Program-made: the position numbers and the translations under genes
In this document: one piece after another, positions 1-6,848 of the stretch
Layout: each line of letters opens with the position of its first letter
Numbering within the stretch: position 1 is the stretch's first letter
NCBI GenBank assembly: GCA_024643585.1
Contig: JAHEMP010000054.1
Span: 1-11,121, forward strand
Length of the DNA stretch: 11,121 bases
DNA from: Crocinitomicaceae bacterium
Lineage (GTDB): Bacteria > Bacteroidota > Bacteroidia > Flavobacteriales_D > Crocinitomicaceae
Direction of reading: 5' to 3'
Notes under the pieces: model-generated
Told to the model about the DNA's origin: nothing
Databases searched by the model: none
What the model saw: the letters and a program-made list of their open reading frames with translations, nothing else

Positions 1-402
1 TTTAAAAATGGTAAAAAGGATGGTGTTTGTAAATATTATTTCAACGATGGAAATTTATTAAGAACCGAGAGCTGGTCTGAGGGAATCAAGAATGGTGAAT
101 TCAAAACATTTTTTATTCAAGGACAAGTTCAAAGTTATGAGTTCTACAACAAAAAGGGACAAAGAGAAGGTGAGTTTGTCAATTACTACCCTAACCAAAG
201 TATCAAACGTCGACATGTCTATAAAAAAGACGAATTAGTGGAAGACCATAAGTTTAATGATTTGGGTGAAGAAACTTATTCATTCGGCGCCCCAACCCAA
301 ACGGGTTCAACTGAAGACGATGCAATGCCAACTTCCAAAAAGAAAAAAGCGAAGAAGCCCAAAAAAGAAAAGAAGAAAAAGGAAAAAACGTTGAAACCTT
401 AG
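1..402 (+). CDS. MORN/YwqK-like repeat protein, C-terminal fragment
   Basis: An open frame enters from the left edge and stops with TAG at 400-402, giving the last 133 residues of a longer protein. It holds repeated short units of the type NGKKDGxxKYYxxDGxL, then GxKNGEFKTFF and GQREGEFVNYYPNQSIKRRHVY. These resemble the MORN-like repeats of proteins annotated as YwqK-family antitoxins in Bacteroidota, which are often secreted or envelope proteins of unknown role. The last 20 or so residues are a strongly basic tail of Lys with Pro, Ala and Glu. Whether it has a signal peptide cannot be seen because the start is outside the window. The family assignment rests on repeat pattern only, and the YwqK name should not be taken to mean a real toxin partner. 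Confidence 0.75.
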   Translation, partial: FKNGKKDGVCKYYFNDGNLLRTESWSEGIKNGEFKTFFIQGQVQSYEFYNKKGQREGEFVNYYPNQSIKRRHVYKKDELVEDHKFNDLGEETYSFGAPTQTGSTEDDAMPTSKKKKAKKPKKEKKKKEKTLKP

Positions 403-444
403 TTTTTTTTCTAGTTTTACACGACAACCAACAACCATTATTCT

Positions 445-1185
445 ATGAAAGTATTTCGCAATTCACTTTTGCTCTTTTTAACCTGTTTATTTGCTGGATC
501 AATACTGGCTCAAATGCGAATCAGGCCCTATGTCACTGAACGTTCTGGAGACAAAATCTATTACGATGAAGTGGATGAATTAATGAATCAAAAAGGAGTT
601 AAGGCAGAAAGCAAAACTGGTAAAGCAAGTTATTCTGCGCGTGAAATGGATTCGTACGTGTTCAATGCGCGTACAAACAAATACGATAGCGTTCCATTTG
701 TGCAGTGTATTCTATTTGATCCAAACGAAAAACTAAAGAACATACAAGTTGGGGCAGATAAAAGAGAATATGTCCCTGTAAAATTGAGAGAGGGTAAACA
801 TGTATTGCGCGTATATTATGCTCAAGGAGATACAATTATGGGGATAGCGTTGTTAAGAATGAGTGCTTTTCCATTTTCTACGGGAACAAAATTAAATTCC
901 GATGGAAAAGTTACCACTGTACAGAATTACAACCCTAACGCAACGGAGGAAAGCTTTGCGTATGTTTTATTGGTTTCAGATAAAATGTATGTTTTGGATT
1001 TAAGAAGTAAACCCAAAGAGGGTCAGTCGGATGCGGACTTTGTAAAAGAGATATTCAACGACCCTGTAGTAGATAAGAATGTTGATTATTTGAAAGGTGC
1101 AAAGTTAATGGACATCAAAGGTTCAACGCAAGCTTGGATAAACATTCGTATGCATTATATGCTGGACAATTATATTGAATTGTAA
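445..1185 (+). CDS. secreted protein of unknown function
   Basis: A 246-residue protein that I do not recognise. Residues 1-23 look like a Sec signal peptide: Lys and Arg near the start, a Leu/Phe-rich core, and cleavage after SILAQ. The rest is soluble and mixed, with many Lys, Asp and Tyr residues, no further membrane segment, no lipobox and no T9SS sorting domain, so a periplasmic location is the best guess. The central part (about residues 80-140) looks beta-rich (VQCILFDP, HVLRVYYAQGD). It starts 42 bp after the upstream repeat protein and may be co-transcribed with it. No terminator hairpin is visible after its stop, in the 41 bp before the converging rsmE. Confidence 0.8.
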   Translation: MKVFRNSLLLFLTCLFAGSILAQMRIRPYVTERSGDKIYYDEVDELMNQKGVKAESKTGKASYSAREMDSYVFNARTNKYDSVPFVQCILFDPNEKLKNIQVGADKREYVPVKLREGKHVLRVYYAQGDTIMGIALLRMSAFPFSTGTKLNSDGKVTTVQNYNPNATEESFAYVLLVSDKMYVLDLRSKPKEGQSDADFVKEIFNDPVVDKNVDYLKGAKLMDIKGSTQAWINIRMHYMLDNYIEL

Positions 1186-1226
1186 TCGTCTTTTTTGTCC
1201 AGTTTAGATTTGTGATTTGATTTAAC

Positions 1227-1931
1227 TCAACGCTGACTAATTTTCAAGGCTGCTACGCCCAAGAGTGCAGCTGTTTCTGTTCTTAGTCTATTCTTGCCCA
1301 AATCAATAGTTGTATACCCATTTTTAAGGGCAATTTCAACCTCTTCCATGGTGAAATCACCTTCTGGACCAATTAACAATGGCCCATTACCTTTCCAATC
1401 GCTGATAAAAACTTTCCCTTTGTCGATATCAAGGTTATCATAGCAATGCGCCAATCCACCGTTAGGAAAATTCTTAACGAATAATTTAAGAGGCGTAAGT
1501 TCTGCTAATTCTGGTAAATAAAACCGTTGAGACTGTTTCATGGCGGAAAGAACAATTTTATCTAGCCTTTCCATTTTAACGACCTTCCTTTCGTTGTTTT
1601 TACAGGCTAGTAACGTTATTTTATCGACGCCAACCTCGGTAGCTTTTTCAACGAACCATTCCAGGCGATCCATGTTCTTTGTCGGCGCGATAGCTACATG
1701 AATAAAATGTTTGCTAGGTGCTTCTTCTTCAATGGTCTGTATGGAAATCAAACATTTTTTTGGATGCGCTAATTTTACGGTTCCCAAAGCTTTTAATCCT
1801 TTCCCATTTGCTATTTGCACAGCGTCTCCCTCTCTTCGACGTAGTACTTTTACAACGTGATTGGATTCAATTTCGTTTAATTCAACTGCAACAGTTTCTT
1901 TGTGTAATTCCGAGCAATAGGCTGTGTGCAT
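1227..1931 (-). CDS. rsmE: 16S rRNA (uracil(1498)-N(3))-methyltransferase RsmE
   Basis: A 234-residue SPOUT-class methyltransferase that makes m3U1498 in 16S rRNA from S-adenosylmethionine, acting on the 30S subunit in the cytoplasm. The N-terminal PUA-like RNA-binding part carries HVVKVLRRREGD (25-36). The SPOUT part has KATEVGVDKI (96-105), KQSQRFYLPEL (132-142), IGPEGDFT (187-194) and LGKNRLRTETA (211-221). The last two build the trefoil-knot SAM site and are diagnostic of the family. The length is normal for RsmE. Its ATG shares one base with the TAA of holA (TAATG), so it is translationally coupled as the last gene of pepT-holA-rsmE. It converges on the gene ending at 1185. Confidence 0.96.
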   Translation of the reverse strand: MHTAYCSELHKETVAVELNEIESNHVVKVLRRREGDAVQIANGKGLKALGTVKLAHPKKCLISIQTIEEEAPSKHFIHVAIAPTKNMDRLEWFVEKATEVGVDKITLLACKNNERKVVKMERLDKIVLSAMKQSQRFYLPELAELTPLKLFVKNFPNGGLAHCYDNLDIDKGKVFISDWKGNGPLLIGPEGDFTMEEVEIALKNGYTTIDLGKNRLRTETAALLGVAALKISQR

Positions 1932-2935
1932 TAGTGCATCATTTTATAGATTAATTCGCGCATCAATTCTCCATCAGTGAAATTGGAGTTTCCTAATCCT
2001 TTGCTTTTTAAGTCATATTCGTGCAAGGTGGCAATGTTGGCACTTATTTTTCTTGGTGGATATATCTTAAGATACTGCTTGTTTTGTTTGAGAATGAATG
2101 GATGCATTCCCAACTTACGCGCCATTTCTTCATCCGTTAAGCCGTTCATAAAATGCATACGCATTAGTTTAGCATACATGCCGAATAAATTGGCAATCAC
2201 AGCCACCAAAGGGCCGCTTTTAGGTTGGTGTTCAAAATGATTAACAATTAAAAAAGCCTTAGGAACATCTCTCGTTGCTACTGCATTCGTTAATTCATAG
2301 ATATTGAAATCCTTCGAAATGCCAATATTTTCTTCGATATGAACGTCGTTTATCGTACTTCCTTTTTCTACGAGCAAGGCAAGTTTGTCCAATTCACCTT
2401 GTACTTTCGACAAATCGTTACCGAGAAACTCGGCTAATAAAATTGCGGCTTTTTGGGACATGTTATAGCCCATTTTTTTGGCCATGCCTATTATATAATC
2501 CGCTAAGTTGTAATCCTTTATTTTTTCAGATTTGAAGACAAGTCCATTTTTTGCAATCGCTTTTGACGCCGAACTGCGAGCATCCAAATTTTTGTATTTG
2601 TGACAAATAACAAAAATCGTTTGCGGGTTAGGATTCTGAAAATAAGGAGTTAAATCGTCAAACTTTCCAAAAGACTGAGCTTCTCTCATGATGACAACGC
2701 GTCGCTCTGACATAGTTGGATACGCTTTAGCCTCAGCTATTATCTGACCGGCATCTGCATCTTTTCCGTAAACTACGGTTAGGTTAAAATCGCGTTCGTG
2801 TTCTTCTAAAGCATTTTCTACTATAGCATCAGAAATCAAGTCAATGAAGTAAGGTTCCTCACCGTGCAAGAGATAAATTTGTTCAAATTTCTTCTCTTTG
2901 ACTTGTTTAATGATTTGCGTGTAGTCTAGTGCCAT
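1931..2935 (-). CDS. holA: DNA polymerase III subunit delta (clamp loader)
   Basis: A 334-residue protein matching the delta subunit of the clamp loader, which opens the beta sliding clamp as part of the tau/gamma-delta-delta' complex. The N-terminal AAA+-like domain begins with IYLLHGEEPYFIDLISDAI (20-38), the usual start of HolA. As expected for delta, the Walker A position is degenerate (GEEPYF in place of GxxGxGKT). Later signatures are YPTMSERRVVIMREAQSF (about 72-89) and, in the C-terminal collar domain, NLFGMYAKLMRMHF and MARKLGMHPFILKQN. The length is typical. One base separates its ATG from the pepT stop and one base is shared with the rsmE start, so expression depends on the pepT promoter unless an internal one exists. 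Confidence 0.93.
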   Translation of the reverse strand: MALDYTQIIKQVKEKKFEQIYLLHGEEPYFIDLISDAIVENALEEHERDFNLTVVYGKDADAGQIIAEAKAYPTMSERRVVIMREAQSFGKFDDLTPYFQNPNPQTIFVICHKYKNLDARSSASKAIAKNGLVFKSEKIKDYNLADYIIGMAKKMGYNMSQKAAILLAEFLGNDLSKVQGELDKLALLVEKGSTINDVHIEENIGISKDFNIYELTNAVATRDVPKAFLIVNHFEHQPKSGPLVAVIANLFGMYAKLMRMHFMNGLTDEEMARKLGMHPFILKQNKQYLKIYPPRKISANIATLHEYDLKSKGLGNSNFTDGELMRELIYKMMH

Positions 2936-2936
2936 T

Positions 2937-4181
2937 CTACTTTTTATGTTTTGACCAAATTTCGGTCAACGCAACAATTGTATTTACTGCTTTTTGCATG
3001 TCTTGGACGCTGACATATTCGTGACGTGAATGGATGGCCATTTCGCCCGTAAATATGTTAGGGCAAGGTAGTCCCATGAAAGAAAGGCGTGATCCATCCG
3101 TTCCACCGCGAATCAAATCTAGTTTTGCGTTCAAACCAACTTTTTCCATGGCCTGCATGGCATATTCTGTCACAAAAGGAAAGGTGTCAAGTACCTCGCG
3201 CATGTTCCGGTATTGCTGTTTTATAGTAAACGTGGTATGAAGTTCAGGATAATTCGCCAAAACGCTATCCAAAATTGCTTTTAACCTTGTTTCGTGCAAT
3301 TCCAACAATTTCGTATCGTGATCACGAACAATGAAACTAACCGTCGCAGATTCTAATGTGCCATTAATGGAAGTAGGGTGGACAAATCCTTCTCGTTTTT
3401 CTGTTGTTTCAGGCGACCATTCGTTTTTAGGTAAAGCAGCTACAAACTCACCAGCCACTTTAATGGCATTTACCATTTTGCCTTTTGCGTAACCAGGGTG
3501 TGTGCTAATTCCAGTTATTTCGACAGTTACCGCATCTGCTGAAAAAGATTCATTTTCTATGGATCCCAATGGCCCTCCGTCTAAGGTATAGCCGAAATCA
3601 GCATTTAATTTTTTCATATCCAAGAAATCGACACCACGACCAATTTCTTCGTCAGGTGTAAACAGTACGCGAATATTACCATGCGGAATCTGAGGATTGT
3701 TCATTAGTTGATAAGCGTAATCCATGATTATGGCCACGCCCGCTTTGTCGTCGGCACCTAAAAGCGTGTGCCCCGATGCAGTAATTAAATCATCGCCAAT
3801 TTTTTCTTTTAAATAAGGATGACGATCAGTTGTAATGATTTGAGTTGTATCGTCTGGAAGTGTAATAGGTTTTCCGTCGTATTTTCTATGTACAATGGGT
3901 TTGACATTTTTCCCCGTTACATCCGGTGCTGTGTCCATATGTGAACAAAAGCAAATAGTTGGAACCTCGTAATTCAAATTGGAAGGAATAGTCCCAAAAA
4001 CGTAACCATGTTCGTCCATGACAGCATCCGAAATGCCCATTTCCAGCAATTCTTGCACTAAAAGGGCTCCTAAATCCTTCTGAATTAACGACGAAGGAAA
4101 AGTTGGCGAACCAGGAATGGCAGTTGTATCAATTTGAACATAACGAAGAAAACGTTCTTCAACGGTGTAAGGGAAATTCAT
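2937..4181 (-). CDS. pepT: peptidase T (tripeptide aminopeptidase, M20B)
   Basis: A 414-residue zinc aminopeptidase that removes the N-terminal residue from tripeptides in the cytoplasm. M20 catalytic elements are all present: SHMDTAPD with Zn ligand H81 and D83, LLGADDKAG with the bridging D144, TPDEEIGRG with general base E178 and ligand E179, TLDGG with D201, and RGGTDGSRLSFMGLPCPN (358-374) followed by AIHSRHE with the last His ligand at 384 or 387. The N-terminus (VERFLRYVQIDTT-type opening) and length (E. coli PepT is about 408) fit PepT rather than PepV or DapE. It is the first gene of the pepT-holA-rsmE operon. A strong Bacteroidota promoter sits 20-49 bp upstream. Confidence 0.95.
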   Translation of the reverse strand: MNFPYTVEERFLRYVQIDTTAIPGSPTFPSSLIQKDLGALLVQELLEMGISDAVMDEHGYVFGTIPSNLNYEVPTICFCSHMDTAPDVTGKNVKPIVHRKYDGKPITLPDDTTQIITTDRHPYLKEKIGDDLITASGHTLLGADDKAGVAIIMDYAYQLMNNPQIPHGNIRVLFTPDEEIGRGVDFLDMKKLNADFGYTLDGGPLGSIENESFSADAVTVEITGISTHPGYAKGKMVNAIKVAGEFVAALPKNEWSPETTEKREGFVHPTSINGTLESATVSFIVRDHDTKLLELHETRLKAILDSVLANYPELHTTFTIKQQYRNMREVLDTFPFVTEYAMQAMEKVGLNAKLDLIRGGTDGSRLSFMGLPCPNIFTGEMAIHSRHEYVSVQDMQKAVNTIVALTEIWSKHKK

Positions 4182-4200
4182 GTGCTTATTTTCTTTTTCT

Positions 4201-4230
4201 CAAAGATAAGAATGAATAGGGAAATGGCAA
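4201..4230 (-). promoter_or_regulatory. promoter of pepT-holA-rsmE
   Basis: Read on the minus strand, TTG (4230-4228), then 19 bp, then TATCTTTG (4208-4201). This fits the Bacteroidota sigma-A pattern of a -33 TTG and a -7 TAnnTTTG. The -7 box ends 19 bases before the pepT ATG, leaving a short leader. Confidence 0.65.
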
Positions 4231-4305
4231 TCCAATGTCCGGGAATTATAAGATCTATTGATTCTTAACTATATATTAGCTGTTCTTTCAGTCCGAGATG
4301 AAGCC

Positions 4306-4446
4306 TTAGTTCTTTTCTATATTTAAGTCGTTTCCCTTTTTCTCTTCTCCTTTATTTTTTCGTCCTTGAATTTCCAATTTCCAAATAAAATAGGCGAACC
4401 CTACTAAAAGGTGAAGTAAAACAATACTAATTATCAAATAATTCAT
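4306..4446 (-). CDS. small single-pass membrane protein (46 aa)
   Basis: A 46-codon frame (ATG at 4446, TAA at 4306-4308) that fills most of the gap between the T9SS protein gene and pepT. It begins MNYLIISIVLLHLLVGFAYF, continuing IWKLE, so residues 3-22 form one clear transmembrane helix with His12 inside it. The remaining 24 residues are highly charged (Lys, Glu, Asn, Asp) and probably cytoplasmic. Its start is two bases after the stop of the upstream gene on the same strand, so it is likely translated from the same mRNA. There is no strong ribosome site, as is common in Bacteroidota. I do not recognise the family. The ordered split into a hydrophobic start and a charged tail argues against a chance frame, but its reality is not proven. 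Confidence 0.55.
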   Translation of the reverse strand: MNYLIISIVLLHLLVGFAYFIWKLEIQGRKNKGEEKKGNDLNIEKN

Positions 4447-4448
4447 GT

Positions 4449-6068
4449 TTATTCTTTGATAGAAATCATTTGCCGGGCTGTTTCGTAATTGGTTTCTACA
4501 GTTAACAAGTAGTTACCGATGTATTTAAGTTTTCTACTTTTTTCTTCAAAGGTATATTCACCAGCTTGTTGGTTCAAAAGAGTTTCTTTTTCAATTAATT
4601 TGCCATCCACGGAATACAATGAAATGGTAACATCACTCGATTGTTTCAAATTGTATTTTACACTAAAAACGCCATCACTTGGATTAGGGAATACGACCAA
4701 TTTTAAAGATCCGTTGCTATGTTTGTTCAGTTCATCTATTCCTAATTCGCTATTAATTAGGTAAACTTTGAATATTTGACTGCTGGCACTGCTTTGAGAA
4801 CCATCATTCGTAAAGAAAATATTAATCCCTGTGCTACTAATACCGCCATAGATATAACCAAGCAGCGTAGTGTCAGCTGTCAAAGAATCCAACTTAAAAA
4901 TTTCATTATCAAAACGTGCTAGATTTTCATTCGCAATGAATTCCGATCCAGCTCCTAATAAGCTTGGCATTTCAATGGGCAATTTGTATTCACTCATCAC
5001 GCCATTTTGATTTCGAGTTACACGAGCAATGGTTTTAACAAATGGAACGTCGTTGTCTTGTACTAATGTTCCGTTGTTGTCATAATACTGAGCAATCCCA
5101 CCAAAAAATAGATTGTGCATTTCATTACTTGCTTCCGAGTACAATGGAATGTTGGCGCAATGATAGTGGTTGTAATATTGTGTGAATGTCGGGTTGACTT
5201 GATAATTTGAGCTGTCAATTATTACGCAGTTTAAATAAGGTAAATCCACAACAGGCTGAAAAACACCAGAAAAAGCAGTTAATCCTTCTTGTCCATTAGG
5301 CAATATTTGAGAAATTACGTTGTAATCGCGTCGGTGCAAATTGTTAGCATCAGTCCATGGTGACAAATGATTTATCGTTAAAGTAGTGCCATTGTCAATT
5401 AACTTAAATCGACGAATTTGATCCGTATATTCTTGAATAAATCCCGGCCCACTTGTCGGTCCCATAGGGTTGTAACGTCCTATGAATTTTTGACCTCCGA
5501 CCAAATAATATGTGTCGTAAATCTTTTTTAAATGTCCTCCAGTTACTTGAAATTGAGCATCTGTTATTTGGCGAAAATTTGCCGAGAGAGAGCCGTTGGA
5601 AATGATTGCATTAATGGTAGCAGAGACATTCACTGCTGTTAAATTTGAAAACGTAGTATGATCGCCAAACGTAGCGCTGTATCCATATCCACCAATGATA
5701 TAGAGATAATCTCCTTCTTGGTGAAACTCCATGTTGGTGGATTTCAATTGCTCCTGAATGGAAACAGGCAGGGAGGCAATAGAAGCACTCCACTTTTGAT
5801 TTGAAATTGGATCAACTACAATAAGCATTGTATTATGTCCAGCTTGGTCAAAGGCAGCGAAGGGCTGTCGTCTGTGTAAACCATCTAGTCTACCTCCTAT
5901 AATCAACCACTTGCCATCATGCTGACCGAATGCGAACGATTGCAGGCCACCAAGTCCAGGAATATTCATCTCTTCAATGGCAATTGCAAATGGAGCCGTT
6001 TGTGAAAATGCAGTCGAAAAAATCGACAAAGAAAACAAGACGAAGGTAAAACGTTGTAACAAAATCAT
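4449..6068 (-). CDS. T9SS type A sorting domain protein with kelch-like propeller
   Basis: A 539-residue exported protein. Residues 1-23 form a Sec signal peptide (cleavage near STAFSQ). The body (about 40-440) contains recurring hydrophobic strands ending in GG: WLIIGGR (54-60), YLYIIGGYG (121-129), YYLVGGQK (187-194), LFFGGIA (320-326) and LGYIYGGIS (403-411). These have the spacing and look of kelch-like beta-propeller blades. Residues 457-539 are a T9SS type A C-terminal domain, opening with VVFPNPSDGVFSV, then VTISLYSVDGKLI and ending in a beta strand near QMISIKE. The expected route is Sec export, then outer-membrane passage by the T9SS with removal of the tail. The ligand is unknown. 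No clear TAnnTTTG promoter was found, but two inverted repeats lie upstream (6118-6137 and 6152-6178). Confidence 0.88.
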   Translation of the reverse strand: MILLQRFTFVLFSLSIFSTAFSQTAPFAIAIEEMNIPGLGGLQSFAFGQHDGKWLIIGGRLDGLHRRQPFAAFDQAGHNTMLIVVDPISNQKWSASIASLPVSIQEQLKSTNMEFHQEGDYLYIIGGYGYSATFGDHTTFSNLTAVNVSATINAIISNGSLSANFRQITDAQFQVTGGHLKKIYDTYYLVGGQKFIGRYNPMGPTSGPGFIQEYTDQIRRFKLIDNGTTLTINHLSPWTDANNLHRRDYNVISQILPNGQEGLTAFSGVFQPVVDLPYLNCVIIDSSNYQVNPTFTQYYNHYHCANIPLYSEASNEMHNLFFGGIAQYYDNNGTLVQDNDVPFVKTIARVTRNQNGVMSEYKLPIEMPSLLGAGSEFIANENLARFDNEIFKLDSLTADTTLLGYIYGGISSTGINIFFTNDGSQSSASSQIFKVYLINSELGIDELNKHSNGSLKLVVFPNPSDGVFSVKYNLKQSSDVTISLYSVDGKLIEKETLLNQQAGEYTFEEKSRKLKYIGNYLLTVETNYETARQMISIKE

Positions 6069-6117
6069 GGCGTTATTTCTATATATATGATAAAGGTGCA
6101 GAACATCTTTTTAATAA

Positions 6118-6137
6118 TGTGTAGTTTTTGTTACACA
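6118..6137. repeat. short inverted repeat upstream of the T9SS gene
   Basis: TGTGTA, eight bases, TACACA: perfect 6-bp arms, 50-70 bp upstream of the 6068 start codon. It has no T-run beside it, so an operator is more likely than a terminator. The arms are short enough for chance. Confidence 0.3.
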
Positions 6138-6151
6138 GCGGATTTTTCGTA

Positions 6152-6178
6152 CTTAATTTAGAGTAAATCTAAGTTAAG
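6152..6178. repeat. 27-bp inverted repeat between ndk and the T9SS gene
   Basis: Arms CTTAATTTAGA (6152-6162) and TCTAAGTTAAG (6168-6178) are complementary over 11 positions with a single T/G mismatch, which would be a wobble pair if the plus strand were transcribed. They are separated by GTAAA. The repeat lies next to the ndk terminator and about 85 bp upstream of the T9SS gene start. It could be a protein-binding palindrome or a second RNA hairpin. It shares the half-site TTAGA/TCTAA with the operator-like palindrome at 6812-6825, with a spacer of five rather than four bases. Confidence 0.5.
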
Positions 6179-6181
6179 AGC

Positions 6182-6216
6182 AAAAAAAATCCTGAACGTT
6201 AAATACATTCAGGATT
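6182..6216 (-). terminator. rho-independent terminator of ndk
   Basis: Stem AATCCTGAA (6188-6196) with TTCAGGATT (6208-6216), extended by two more pairs after one mismatch. Read on the minus strand it is followed by a run of eight T. It starts about 20 bases after the ndk stop. Confidence 0.85.
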
Positions 6217-6237
6217 CATAATAAAGTCTGTAATTAT

Positions 6238-6657
6238 TTAGAAAATCTCAGAGGAAGAAAAGTGAAATTCACCTTCAATTTGAGCATTTTCATCAGAGTC
6301 AGAACCGTGAACGGCATTTCGACCTTTATTTTCTGCGTATGCTTTACGGATAGTTCCTTCAGCAGCTTCAGCTGGATCAGTAGCACCAATTAGCGCACGG
6401 AAATCTGCAACTGCATTGTCTTTATCTAAAATGGCTGCAACGATTGGACCACTAGTCATGTACTCAACCAATTCACCATAGAAAGGACGTTCAGCGTGTA
6501 CTTCGTAGAATTTTTGAGCTTGCTCTGTAGTTAAACGTGTGTATTTCATCGCTTTGATTGTGAATCCTGCACCGATGATCATATCGATAATTTTACCCAT
6601 GTGACCATTTTCGATCGCATCCGGTTTCAACATTGTGAATGTTCTATTTGTTGCCAT
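6238..6657 (-). CDS. ndk: nucleoside-diphosphate kinase
   Basis: A 139-residue cytoplasmic enzyme that moves the gamma-phosphate from ATP to other (d)NDPs through a phosphohistidine. The start RTFTMLKPDA (5-14) carries the conserved Lys11. The active-site segment GRNAVHGSDS (112-121) places the phosphorylated His at 117, and ERPFY (56-60) and the RALIGATDPAEA loop (87-98) are also present. The length and the FHFSSSEIF ending are typical of Bacteroidota Ndk. It is a single-gene unit with its own promoter upstream and a hairpin terminator downstream, divergent from the metal-uptake operon. Confidence 0.97.
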   Translation of the reverse strand: MATNRTFTMLKPDAIENGHMGKIIDMIIGAGFTIKAMKYTRLTTEQAQKFYEVHAERPFYGELVEYMTSGPIVAAILDKDNAVADFRALIGATDPAEAAEGTIRKAYAENKGRNAVHGSDSDENAQIEGEFHFSSSEIF

Positions 6658-6684
6658 TTTTTGAACTTGAAGTTAATTTGGGTG

Positions 6685-6692
6685 CAAAAGTA
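6685..6692 (-). promoter_or_regulatory. -7 box of the ndk promoter
   Basis: Minus-strand TACTTTTG followed by C matches the Bacteroidota -7 box TAnnTTTG exactly, 27 bases before the ndk ATG. No clear -33 TTG is seen at the usual 19-21 bp spacing, where an A-rich stretch lies instead. Confidence 0.6.
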
Positions 6693-6811
6693 GTGTTTTT
6701 TTGTTAATTCATTTCTTTTTAAGTCCTAATTGAGCTTCATTGTCTAGTCTATGTACAACTATATCATGATTCTTAACAAAATTTAGTTAAAAGAATAGGC
6801 TAAATAAAATG

Positions 6812-6825
6812 TTAGATTAGTCTAA
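6812..6825. promoter_or_regulatory. DtxR-family operator candidate
   Basis: TTAGATTAGTCTAA has palindromic 5-base arms (TTAGA/TCTAA). It matches the core of the DtxR consensus TTAGGTTAGCCTAACCTAA at 12 of the first 14 positions. The two changes (G to A, C to T) lie at mirror positions, so the symmetry is kept. It sits six bases upstream of the -7 box at 6832, where a bound repressor would block RNA polymerase. The obvious ligand is the DtxR-like domain encoded in the same operon at 9466-9861. Confidence 0.55.
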
Positions 6826-6831
6826 TAATTC

Positions 6832-6839
6832 TATATTTG
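6832..6839 (+). promoter_or_regulatory. -7 box of the metal-uptake operon promoter
   Basis: TATATTTG matches TAnnTTTG exactly. No good -33 TTG is visible, as expected for an activator-dependent or weak promoter. The box ends nine bases before the ATG at 6849, which leaves a leader of only a few bases. Confidence 0.6.
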
Positions 6840-6848
6840 CGTAAACTT

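Noticed and set aside
1186..1226. Possible terminator between the converging genes
   Set aside because: Only 4-bp complementary arms (TTGA/TCAA) and an isolated T-run before them; no convincing hairpin.
1718..1954. 78-codon plus-strand frame opposite rsmE
   Set aside because: It lies fully antisense to the rsmE start and the holA end, has an odd Leu/Val-rich composition, and both opposing genes are secure.
4231..4305. Terminator or further gene between the small membrane protein and the pepT promoter
   Set aside because: Only weak, bulged AT-rich pairing around AGATCT and an 18-codon plus-strand frame without support.
6693..6811. Riboswitch or leader regulation upstream of the metal operon
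   Set aside because: The promoter lies next to the start codon, so this stretch is not in the operon transcript.
6837..6848. TTG start adding four residues to the metal-binding lipoprotein
   Set aside because: The TTG is part of the -7 box TATATTTG, so it would not be in the mRNA; the ATG at 6849 gives the same signal peptide.
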